The notes under the pieces were generated by a model that was not told the origin of the DNA, made no database searches, and was given only the letters and a program-made list of their open reading frames with translations. Made by a program: the position numbers and the translations under genes. From an uncultured beta proteobacterium (GTDB lineage Bacteria; Pseudomonadota; Gammaproteobacteria; Burkholderiales; Burkholderiaceae_C), in contig CAIMZI010000131.1 of NCBI GenBank assembly GCA_903845935.1, positions 1-64,000 on the forward strand: a stretch of DNA of 64,000 nt, read 5' to 3'. Positions 17,933 to 26,274 of the stretch are shown piece by piece. Numbering within the stretch: the first letter of the stretch is position 1; every line of letters begins with the position of its first letter.

Positions 17933-19404
17933 TGTCTATGCAAAACTCGATTGATTTCACTGCCAGCCCGGCCCGCGTGCTGCTATTCATGACCCACGAG
18001 AGGCCTGCCGATGTGCCGGGCGATGAGCAGCCACTGGCCTGCCTGCTGCCGCTGGGCACGGCAAGCTTTGCAGAACGCACCATGGACAGTTGCGCACTGG
18101 CCGGTGTGCGCCAGCTTGACGTGGTAGTCAGCGATTCCCCCGAAGCCTTGCGCGCCATCCTGCAGGACGGCGCACCCTGGGGTATACAAATTAACTGGCA
18201 CCATGCCAAGGAATCTGCCTCGCCCTATACGGTGCTGCGTGCCATGGCGCTGCAGCCAAACCAGCGCCTGGTGATCGGCCATGGCCACCAGTGGGTGGCC
18301 AGCCGCATCGTGCGCGAACTGATGCAGGCCCCTGGTGTGGCCCTGCGCATGGGCAGCGAGCTGGCCTGGACCGGCTGGTTCAGTGCCGATGCCAGCAGCG
18401 TGCAGGCATTGGGGCCGCACGCCGATTACCAATGGCTGGATGCCCGGGTGCGCAACATGGTGGGCGCCCGTTGCGTGCTGGCAGCCGCTGGGGAACAGGC
18501 GCAGTGTCTGTGCGCGACAGATCTGCTGGCTGCCCAACAGCATGCGCTGGACGGCACGCAGGAGTCTGCCATTCCGGCCTCTTGGCGGCGCACGGCCTGG
18601 GGTGCCGCCAGCCCCGAAGCCCTGGTCCATGCGGATGCAAAGATCCAAGGTCCAGTGCTGATAGGCGCGGGCAGCGTGGTCGAGGCCGGTGCCGAACTGG
18701 GGCCGGGCACGGTGCTGGCGCGCGATGTATTTGTCGCCGCCGGTGCCTGCGTTCGCAACTCCGTGGTGCTGTCCAACACCTATGTGGGCGGCCAGATCAC
18801 GCTGGAAAGCGCGCTGGCGCAGGGCCACTGCGTGCAAAACTTGAAATGGTCGGTGCGCACCGTGTTGAGTCCAGACGATGCCGTCATGGCGGTGCTGCGC
18901 AGTCATGCCGACAACTGCACGCCTTGGACATCGAGGGCCACAGCCGCGCTGCTGGCGCTGGCCTTGAGCCCCCTGCTGATGCCGGCACTGCTGTGGCAAT
19001 GGGCCGTAAACAGCACTGCACTCTGGCGATCGGTGCCGGTGGTGCGGTCGCGCGTGCCCGGCCAGGACCGGCTGCAATGGGTGACCGTGCGTCTGCCACA
19101 GAGTGGGCGCACGATAGACCGCTGGGTAGCCCAGTTTGGCGCCCTGCTGGATATCGTGCAGGGCCGACGCTGCTGGTTTGGGCTGCGACCACGCAGCGAA
19201 TCCGAATGGATTGCCTTGGGGCGGGACTGGCAGGATTTGTTCGGCCGCAGCGCCATAGGCCTGTTTCACGCACCGGCCTGGCGCGAAGGCCAGCAGAATC
19301 TGGACAGCGAATCCCATGCAGCGGCCGACGCCTTTATGGCGGTGCAATCGACCTCCGTCGGGCGTGTCAGAATTCTGCATTCGCTGGCATGGCGCAGCCG
19401 ATAA
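17932..19404 (+). CDS. Nucleotidyltransferase-like / beta-helix protein with degenerate sugar-transferase-like C-terminus
   Basis: A 490-residue protein of unusual make-up. Residues about 15-200 resemble the nucleotide-sugar pyrophosphorylase fold, but the usual GxGTR signature is replaced by LPLGTASFAER. Residues about 210-300 carry left-handed beta-helix repeats (GPVLIGAGSVVEAGAELGPGTVL). A hydrophobic helix follows (about 330-352), then a segment that aligns by eye with sugar phosphotransferases: GRTIDRWVAQFGALLDIVQG and CWFGLRPR stand where RFSIDELPQL and LVGPRP are normally found. The key acidic and Pro residues are missing, so it is probably not an active phosphotransferase. It begins at the TAATG overlap with the real sugar transferase. 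Function unknown. Confidence 0.65.
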   Translation: MSMQNSIDFTASPARVLLFMTHERPADVPGDEQPLACLLPLGTASFAERTMDSCALAGVRQLDVVVSDSPEALRAILQDGAPWGIQINWHHAKESASPYTVLRAMALQPNQRLVIGHGHQWVASRIVRELMQAPGVALRMGSELAWTGWFSADASSVQALGPHADYQWLDARVRNMVGARCVLAAAGEQAQCLCATDLLAAQQHALDGTQESAIPASWRRTAWGAASPEALVHADAKIQGPVLIGAGSVVEAGAELGPGTVLARDVFVAAGACVRNSVVLSNTYVGGQITLESALAQGHCVQNLKWSVRTVLSPDDAVMAVLRSHADNCTPWTSRATAALLALALSPLLMPALLWQWAVNSTALWRSVPVVRSRVPGQDRLQWVTVRLPQSGRTIDRWVAQFGALLDIVQGRRCWFGLRPRSESEWIALGRDWQDLFGRSAIGLFHAPAWREGQQNLDSESHAAADAFMAVQSTSVGRVRILHSLAWRSR

Positions 19405-19475
19405 ATTCCAGCGCAGCCGCGTCGCGGCCCGTGGACTTCAAACCGATCAAGCACCACAGGAAGGTAAGGCACCGC

Positions 19476-22400
19476 ATGGCGGATATCAAAAAACTGTTAC
19501 AGCGCAAGCGCTTCTCCCTGGAAATTTTGGGCATAGTGGCGCTGGCCGAATTCGCCGTGATGGCCCTGCTAGACCAACTAGCGCCCGCTATCAATGCCTT
19601 GCAAACAGACCTGCTGGCTGCGCTCGGTCTGATACTGCTGTGCGCGCCTCTGATCTTCTGGCGCAGCCGTGCAGTGCATGGCCGCGAGTGGCAGAACCTG
19701 TCGAATGCGGTGCAATCCTCCGGCAATGCGGTTCTGCTGCTCGATGCCGAGCAGCGCATTCTCTGGGTCAACCAGGGCTTTACGCGCATGTCTGGCTATA
19801 CGCTGGAAGAGGCCAAGGGTCAGACACCCGAACAGTTAGTGGGCAGTGGACTCACGGAGGCCAGCATGCTCAAGCGGCTGCGCGACAGCGTGGTCGGTGC
19901 AAAACCCTGTCGGGCCGAAGTCTGCAACCGGCGCAAGGACGGGCAGCTCTACTGGGCCGACCTGGACTTCAGACCGGATTTGGATAGGCACGGCAGCTTG
20001 CTGGGTTTTGTGGAAATCAGCACCGACATCACCGAATTAAAGCAGGCCAAGCTCAGTCTGGAGGCGAGCCTGCGCGAAGCGGAGGCCCTGCGCCATACCG
20101 TCAACACACATGCGATTGTCTCGGTGGCCGACGCGGGTGGGCGAATCATCGACATCAATCCCGCCTTTTGTGCCCTCAGCGGCTATAGTCGCGAGCAGTT
20201 GCTCGGGCAGGATCACCGGATTTTGAACTCGGGTACCCATGCACCGGAATTCTGGACCGCCATGTGGGATGACATATCCCGGGGCAAGCCCTGGCGCGGC
20301 GAGGTCTGCAACCGTGACCAGCAGGGTCGAATCTATTGGGTGGACAGCATGATTGCACCGTTTCTGGGTGCCGATGGATTGGTCGAAAAATACGTTTCGG
20401 TGCGCGTGGATATCACGGCGCGCAAGATTGCCCAGGAGGAACTGTTGCACCAAAGCCGCCTCTTGTCCGAGGTGCTGGACGCTGTGCCTTACGGCCTGGT
20501 GGTCTACGACGCACAGCAGGAGTTGCGCCTGCACAATGCGCAGTTCACCGAGCTGCTGGAGCTGCCAGCGGAATTGCTGGCACAAAAGCCGTTTTATTTT
20601 GCCGACCAGATTCGATACCTGTATGCACGTGGCGACTACGCCAGCGGGCAAAGCCTGGAAGTGGTGCTGGCGGGATTCGAAGGCGCCATGGCGGGGCGCC
20701 AGCATCTCACTCTGGAGCGGCGCCAGTTCGACGGACGCCATATTGAAATTCGAGCCCACCCCATTTCTGGCGGCTGGACCGTGCTGAGCTACCGCGACAA
20801 CACCGAGCGAAAGAATCAGGCACTGCAGCTCAGCGATGCCCAGGAACGGGTGCGCCTGGCAACCGAAAGTGCGGGCATTGGCATCTGGTCGCTGAACCCG
20901 ATCTCCGGTGAACAGCACTGGGACGCTCAGCAGTACCGACTCTTCGGCATGGACCCCAAAGCCCACAGCGCCGACAAAATTTTTGACCTCTGGTCGCAGC
21001 ATCTGCACCCTGCGGACGCAGAAGCAGCGCGCGCAGCCTTTCAACGCAGCATTGACCAGGGCCTGCCCTTTGAGCAGGTGTTCCGCATCATCCGACCGGA
21101 TGGCGCGCTGCGTCACATCCGGGCCCTGGGCAGTCCACGCATGGACAGCGAGGGCCGGGTCGAGTACATCGTAGGAACCAACATGGATGTCACCGATGCC
21201 ACGCTGCTGGTTGAAACCATGCAGGAGGCACGCCTGCGGGCCGAGGAAGCCAGCCGGACCAAGGACCAATTCCTGGCCAATATGAGCCATGAAATCCGCA
21301 CGCCCATGAACGCCGTGATGGGCATGCTCAAGCTGCTTGAATTCAGTGTGACCGACCTGCAGCAAGGGCGCTATGTGGAACAGGCCAGGCAGGCGTCCGG
21401 GCTGATGCTGCGATTGGTAGACAGTCTGCTGGACTTTTCCCGCTTGGAAGCCCATCACTTGACGCTGGCACGTGCTCCTTTCCGTCTGGACGACTGCCTG
21501 GACGAACTGGCGCCTATGCTGGCAGGTGCTGTTGGCGACAGAGACATCCATGTGCGCTTCGACCTGGCGCGTCCCCTGCCAGAAGCGCTGGTTGGCGACG
21601 CGCTGCGGCTGCGCCAGGTGCTGTCCAACCTGATGGGCAACGCCGTGAAATTCACCCTTTCCGGAGAAGTGGTCTGCCAGATTTCCGTGCTGCAACAGTC
21701 CGCAGCCCAATGCCGTTTGGCCTTTTGCGTGCGCGATACCGGCATCGGCATTGCACCAGAGTTTCTAGCCACCATTTTCGATGCCTTCGTGCAGGTGCAA
21801 TCCGGAACCACACGCGACTATGGCGGTGCCGGCCTGGGACTGGCGATCGCCCAACGCCTGGTGAAACTGATGGGCGGACGCATTGAAGTGCAGAGCGAAC
21901 CCGGAGTCGGCAGCCGCTTTGAATTTGCCCTTGACTTTGCGTTGCAGCAGCCAGCGCACATCCCGGCGCCGCGCCAGGCACTAACGACAAAGCCCCATAC
22001 GCCGGACCCGCGCCCAACAGCATCGCGTCCGGCCCCGGTCCGGCCCGCGGCGATTCACGTCAATCGTCTCCGAGGCATGCGGGTGCTGGTGGTGGAAGAC
22101 AGTCCGATCAACCAACAGGTCATGCAGCAGCTGTTGGAGAATGAGGGAGCAAATGTGGCCGTTGCAGACAACGGCCAGTTGGGCGTAGATGCCCTGCGCG
22201 CGTCATTAACGCAGCAGGCTTTTGACGTGGTGCTGATGGATATCCAGATGCCAGTGATGGACGGCTATCAGGCCACCCGCACGGCGCGCTTGCTGCCTGG
22301 GCTGCAACAGCTTCCCATCATTGCCGTCAGCGCCAATGTGCAAGCGTCGGACCGTGCGCAAAGTTTGGCATCGGGTATGAATGCGCATATCGGCAAACCC

Positions 22401-23255
22401 TATGCGCTGGATGAATTAGTGGCCTTGATACAGCGCCTGACCAGATGGGCGCACGCCATGCCCGCTGCAGCGCCCAGCGCCACGCTGCAGGCCAAAGTGC
22501 CTGCGCTGCACGTTTACTGGATCCTGGGCGACCTACAACAGCCCCGACCCGACGCGCTCCGACTGCTGCAACAAAACTTGGTGCTGCACCTGCTGGACTC
22601 CGTGGCGGCACTGGCCGAGCAGATGGTCAACGGTTCGGTGCACTGTGGGCTACTCGTGGCCGACCTGGAATGCATCACCAGCGAATCCATGGGCAAACTG
22701 GTGGCGCAAGGCAATGGTGCTAGCATGAAAGACCTGGCCATGCTGGTGCTGGCCGACGCGGTGACAGAAGCAGAGATGCAAGCCTGCATCCGCTGCGGCG
22801 CGGTGGATATGGTGCCCCTGCCCTATGCCCTGGAGCAGCTGGAGGTGATCGCCAGAAAGCACATCAACGCACGGGGAGAATTGCGAGTGGACACGAACAA
22901 CAAGGTGGTGGCGATTGACGCCTGGGGTGCGATGCAGCGCATGCAGTCGGATCCGGCTTTTTTCGGCAGTCTGCTGCGGGCCTTTTTTGATGAATTGCCG
23001 CTGCGCCGGCAACTGCTGGCCGCCGACTGGAGCCTGGACCCGGTGCAGGTCAAGCACCGCAGCCATGCACTCAAGGGCCTGGCCCTGACGCTCGGACTGG
23101 CAAGTCTGGCCACGGTGGCCAGTGAGGCCGAACACCGGTCTGCGCATGCAACTGCAGATGCAGGCTTGCTGTTGCGACTGGAGGGCGAGATGCGGTCTGC
23201 CAGCTTCCATATCTTGCGCTGGCTTTCTCTGCATCCGGAGTGCACCGTGGTATGA
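19476..23255 (+). CDS. Large hybrid sensor histidine kinase: 2 TM, 4 PAS, HisKA, HATPase, REC, pseudo-REC, Hpt
   Basis: A 1259-residue membrane-anchored hybrid kinase. Two N-terminal helices (about 14-35 and 46-62) have almost no loop between them, so sensing is likely through the PAS domains. Four PAS/PAC units follow (about 70-530). The HisKA box is FLANMSHEIRTPMN near residue 600 and the ATPase domain has NLMGNAVKFT and GAGLGLAI. A receiver with VVLMDIQMPVMDG lies near 920, then a receiver-like stretch without a clear phospho-Asp, then an Hpt domain with HRSHALKGLALTLG near 1195. The track ORF starts at 18291, inside the previous gene; AGGAAGG precedes the 19476 ATG. It overlaps the next gene by ATGA, so the two are coupled. 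Confidence 0.92.
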   Translation: MADIKKLLQRKRFSLEILGIVALAEFAVMALLDQLAPAINALQTDLLAALGLILLCAPLIFWRSRAVHGREWQNLSNAVQSSGNAVLLLDAEQRILWVNQGFTRMSGYTLEEAKGQTPEQLVGSGLTEASMLKRLRDSVVGAKPCRAEVCNRRKDGQLYWADLDFRPDLDRHGSLLGFVEISTDITELKQAKLSLEASLREAEALRHTVNTHAIVSVADAGGRIIDINPAFCALSGYSREQLLGQDHRILNSGTHAPEFWTAMWDDISRGKPWRGEVCNRDQQGRIYWVDSMIAPFLGADGLVEKYVSVRVDITARKIAQEELLHQSRLLSEVLDAVPYGLVVYDAQQELRLHNAQFTELLELPAELLAQKPFYFADQIRYLYARGDYASGQSLEVVLAGFEGAMAGRQHLTLERRQFDGRHIEIRAHPISGGWTVLSYRDNTERKNQALQLSDAQERVRLATESAGIGIWSLNPISGEQHWDAQQYRLFGMDPKAHSADKIFDLWSQHLHPADAEAARAAFQRSIDQGLPFEQVFRIIRPDGALRHIRALGSPRMDSEGRVEYIVGTNMDVTDATLLVETMQEARLRAEEASRTKDQFLANMSHEIRTPMNAVMGMLKLLEFSVTDLQQGRYVEQARQASGLMLRLVDSLLDFSRLEAHHLTLARAPFRLDDCLDELAPMLAGAVGDRDIHVRFDLARPLPEALVGDALRLRQVLSNLMGNAVKFTLSGEVVCQISVLQQSAAQCRLAFCVRDTGIGIAPEFLATIFDAFVQVQSGTTRDYGGAGLGLAIAQRLVKLMGGRIEVQSEPGVGSRFEFALDFALQQPAHIPAPRQALTTKPHTPDPRPTASRPAPVRPAAIHVNRLRGMRVLVVEDSPINQQVMQQLLENEGANVAVADNGQLGVDALRASLTQQAFDVVLMDIQMPVMDGYQATRTARLLPGLQQLPIIAVSANVQASDRAQSLASGMNAHIGKPYALDELVALIQRLTRWAHAMPAAAPSATLQAKVPALHVYWILGDLQQPRPDALRLLQQNLVLHLLDSVAALAEQMVNGSVHCGLLVADLECITSESMGKLVAQGNGASMKDLAMLVLADAVTEAEMQACIRCGAVDMVPLPYALEQLEVIARKHINARGELRVDTNNKVVAIDAWGAMQRMQSDPAFFGSLLRAFFDELPLRRQLLAADWSLDPVQVKHRSHALKGLALTLGLASLATVASEAEHRSAHATADAGLLLRLEGEMRSASFHILRWLSLHPECTVV

Positions 23256-24883
23256 ACCAATTGCCGTATGACGCATTGCGCATCCTGGTGGTGGATGACG
23301 AGGCCATCGCGCGCCTGATTCTGAGCCGTCCGCTGCTGGAGCTGGGACACCAGATTTCGCTGGCGGCGAGTGGCAACCAGGCACTTGACATGCTGCAAAA
23401 ACATAGTTTTGACCTGATCCTGCTGGACATCGGCATGCAGGACGGTGACGGCTTTTTGGTGCTCGACACGCTGCGTAAAAAGGAGGAGCTGCGCTGGGTC
23501 CCCATCATCGTGACCTCGGGCCACCAGTCCGAGGCGCAAATCAACCGGGCTCTTGAACTGGGCGCGGATGACTACATGACCAAGCCGCTCAACATCGGCT
23601 TTTTACGTTACAAGATTCGCAACTTCCAGCGCGTCATATCCTTGCAGAAGCAAAATTTGCAGTTGCTGGCCAGCGTGACGCAAAAGCAGCAGTCGCTGGA
23701 AGATCGCATTGCCCTGGAGTTTGAATACAGCTCGCGCATCCAAAAGACCTTGTTGTTCGGCAGTGTCCCGCTGGCACCCGGCGGCCTGTTCACCTCGGCG
23801 CGGGCGCAGGCGGCACAGGGCATCAATGGCGACTTTATCGAGATAATTTCCGTCTACCCGGATTCGGTGGACATCATCATCGGCGACGTCATGGGCAAGG
23901 GACCACTGGCGGCGATTCTGGGGGCCGACGTCAAGCTGCAGGTACAGCGGCAAATTTCCAATCGCCTGAGCCTGGGCAATGGCACGCGCTTTTCGGTCAC
24001 CGAGATCGTGAATGCCATCCATGGCACGCTCACGCCCAAGCTGATCGAACTGGAGAGCTTTGTCACCTTTTTGTATGCCCGACTCGACAAGGCCCACCGG
24101 ACTCTGACCGTGATCTGTTGCGGCCATCCGCCCCTGATTGTGCTGAGCGGTGGCGAGTCGCGCCTGTTCGGACCGCCCAATCTACCGCTGGGCGTGATGG
24201 TCGACGAGGTCTATGAAGAGCAGCAATGTGCGATTGAAGCCGGTGCCTCGGTGATTTGCTATTCCGACGGTCTGTCCGAGGCCAAGAACATCCATGGCGA
24301 GGCCTATGGCGAAGACCGCTTGCTGCTGGAACTGGCGCCCTATCACCAGGCCCAATGGGGTGCCAATGCGCTGGTGGAACTGGTCTATGCCTCGGTGCTG
24401 CGTTTTGTCGGCGAGCAGCCTCTGGCCGATGACCTGACGCTGGTGGTGGCCAAGGTGCCGGAAGACGGCGCCCTGCACAGCCGCCTGCGTTTGCCGCGTG
24501 CACTGGACCGCATTTCCGAGCTGCGGGGCTTTGTTGAGCACTTTGCGCAGGAGCTGCAGTTGTCAGCGGAGCTGACCGACAAGATGGTGTTGGTGGCGGT
24601 AGAAAGCTTTACCAACACCGTGCGCCACTCCAGCAGCGAAATCATCAACTCGGCGTTGGAGCTGCAAATTCGCCAGCAGGACAGCATGGTCTGGTTGCTG
24701 CTGGAAGCACTGGGGCCGTACTTTGATCCGGGCGCTGTGCCGCTGGAGCCGCTCGATCCCATGGACCTGAGCCGCGAGGGAGGCTTTGGCCTGCACATCA
24801 TCAACGCACTGGCAGATTCGGTGCGCTACTCGCATGCGGCAGGGGTCAATCACATGGAATTCGGCTTTCACTGTCAGGCCTGA
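23252..24883 (+). CDS. Response-regulated PP2C phosphatase fused to RsbW-like serine kinase (partner-switching controller)
   Basis: A 543-residue single-chain switch. Residues 9-125 are a receiver with phospho-Asp D59 (LILLDIGMQDGDG). About 165-395 is a SpoIIE/RsbU-type PP2C phosphatase (NGDFIEI, GDVMGKGP, CYSDGLSEA, DDLTLVV). About 405-540 is a GHKL/RsbW-type anti-sigma kinase domain with N-box VAVESFTNTVRHSS and G-box EGGFGLHII. Proteins of this kind phosphorylate and dephosphorylate STAS partners. The ATGA overlap with the hybrid kinase suggests that kinase controls the receiver. The module content resembles Vibrio fischeri SypE, but the domain order differs. The likely partners are the STAS domain of 31811-32905 and the STAS protein at 1782. 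Confidence 0.9.
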   Translation: MNQLPYDALRILVVDDEAIARLILSRPLLELGHQISLAASGNQALDMLQKHSFDLILLDIGMQDGDGFLVLDTLRKKEELRWVPIIVTSGHQSEAQINRALELGADDYMTKPLNIGFLRYKIRNFQRVISLQKQNLQLLASVTQKQQSLEDRIALEFEYSSRIQKTLLFGSVPLAPGGLFTSARAQAAQGINGDFIEIISVYPDSVDIIIGDVMGKGPLAAILGADVKLQVQRQISNRLSLGNGTRFSVTEIVNAIHGTLTPKLIELESFVTFLYARLDKAHRTLTVICCGHPPLIVLSGGESRLFGPPNLPLGVMVDEVYEEQQCAIEAGASVICYSDGLSEAKNIHGEAYGEDRLLLELAPYHQAQWGANALVELVYASVLRFVGEQPLADDLTLVVAKVPEDGALHSRLRLPRALDRISELRGFVEHFAQELQLSAELTDKMVLVAVESFTNTVRHSSSEIINSALELQIRQQDSMVWLLLEALGPYFDPGAVPLEPLDPMDLSREGGFGLHIINALADSVRYSHAAGVNHMEFGFHCQA

Positions 24884-26269
24884 ATGACGGCCTATGTGGT
24901 GTTTGTGGCGCTGTTCGTGGCGGCCTATTGTGTCCAACGCGATGGACTGGAGGCGGTGTTTCTGAAGGTCTGGATACCCATCTTTCTGTACATTCCGTTT
25001 GCCTTCACGGCGCACATACCGCTGGTGCCGATTCGCACCTTTTCGCAGGCTGCCATCGTACCCATCATGGTCGCGCTGTTCAAGGAAAAGGGCCACCTGA
25101 TACGCTTTGGACGGCTGGAAATACTGCTGGCCCTGTATGTGCTGCTGCGCGTGGCGGCAGACTTCAGCAGCCGCGGCTACAAGGACGCACAGAACTACGC
25201 CTTCTACATGCTGAGCTGCCTGATCGGCCCCTACCTGATGGGCCACTACATCATCCACAGCCGGCGCATGGACATCAAGACGGCCAAGATGTTTGTGCTG
25301 ATCTTCCTGACTTTTTTTCCGATGTTTTTGTACGAGGCCAAATTCTGGGTGAATCCGATCTTCAAGATCATGTCGCCCCTGTTTCCAGATGCCTTTAGCG
25401 GACTCTCCATCCGCTATGGTCTGGCCCGCACGGCCGGCACCTTTGAGCATCCTATCCTGGCCTGCATCCTGGTGGTGGCGGTGTATCGAATGCACCGTTG
25501 GCTGAGCTGGGTGGGTGCCTGGAAGGACGCACAGCAGGGCTGGCTAGGGAAAATCCAGGGCTGGCTCAAGCCCTTCCCATTTTCCTTTGCGACACAGATT
25601 TCCATCGTGCTGGTCATCATGGCCATCATGACCATTTCGCGCGGCCCGTGGATCGGTGGCATCGCCGCTGCCGTGCTGGTGGCGGCGGGCAATCTGAAAA
25701 ACCGCAAGCAGGCGCTGATCATTGTCTGCCTGCTATTTGTGGTCGGCGGCATAGGCGGCAAGCTGGCACTGGACGCCTACATCACACCCGGCGAAGGCCA
25801 GGTGATGGCGGAAGAGGCGCAGACCATGCTGTACCGCAAGGTGATGGTGGAGCGTTACACGGAATTTTTGGTGGAACGCATGTGGACCGGCTGGGGCCTG
25901 ACCACGGTGCCCACCATCAAGGGCATGGAGTCGATCGACAACGCATTCTTTTTGATGGCCTTGCAACATGGGGTGCTGGCTCCCTTGCTGTTTGCCATCA
26001 TTTTTGTCTATGCCATCGTCTCGCAGGTGGTGTTTGGTCTCAAGTCGCCCGTAGGCACGGCGCCCTTGGGCTTCAGCTTTGCCGGCATTTATCTGATGTG
26101 CTTTATTGCCTTTGCCTCTGTCTATATGGGTGCGCAGACCGAGCCCCTGTTGTTTTTGCTGCTGGGCTGGGGCGAGGGCATGAAATCGCGTAAGCCCGAG
26201 TCCGACAGCCCCGGCATGCCAGCCGCTGCGCCGCAAGCCAGTCACGGCTTTCGCCGCGTGCTGAATTAG
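24884..26269 (+). CDS. Wzy-type O-antigen/exopolysaccharide polymerase (O-antigen ligase family)
   Basis: A 461-residue integral membrane protein with about eleven hydrophobic helices and the large periplasmic loop near the C-terminus typical of the Wzy_C/O-antigen ligase family (GTFEHPILAC, TISRGPWIG, YTEFLVERMWTGWGLTTVP, SIDNAFF). It would polymerise repeat units in the periplasm. The ATG follows the previous TGA with no gap (TGAATG). Its stop faces the co-polymerase stop on the other strand with five bases between. Confidence 0.88.
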   Translation: MTAYVVFVALFVAAYCVQRDGLEAVFLKVWIPIFLYIPFAFTAHIPLVPIRTFSQAAIVPIMVALFKEKGHLIRFGRLEILLALYVLLRVAADFSSRGYKDAQNYAFYMLSCLIGPYLMGHYIIHSRRMDIKTAKMFVLIFLTFFPMFLYEAKFWVNPIFKIMSPLFPDAFSGLSIRYGLARTAGTFEHPILACILVVAVYRMHRWLSWVGAWKDAQQGWLGKIQGWLKPFPFSFATQISIVLVIMAIMTISRGPWIGGIAAAVLVAAGNLKNRKQALIIVCLLFVVGGIGGKLALDAYITPGEGQVMAEEAQTMLYRKVMVERYTEFLVERMWTGWGLTTVPTIKGMESIDNAFFLMALQHGVLAPLLFAIIFVYAIVSQVVFGLKSPVGTAPLGFSFAGIYLMCFIAFASVYMGAQTEPLLFLLLGWGEGMKSRKPESDSPGMPAAAPQASHGFRRVLN

Positions 26270-26274
26270 CGTCC

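Noticed and set aside
18291-19475. Upstream extension of the hybrid kinase ORF
   Set aside because: It overlaps the nucleotidyltransferase-like gene in another frame and has no domain; AGGAAGG before 19476 marks the real start.
20037-21710. 557-codon minus-strand ORF inside the hybrid kinase
   Set aside because: Antisense shadow of well-conserved PAS and kinase domains.
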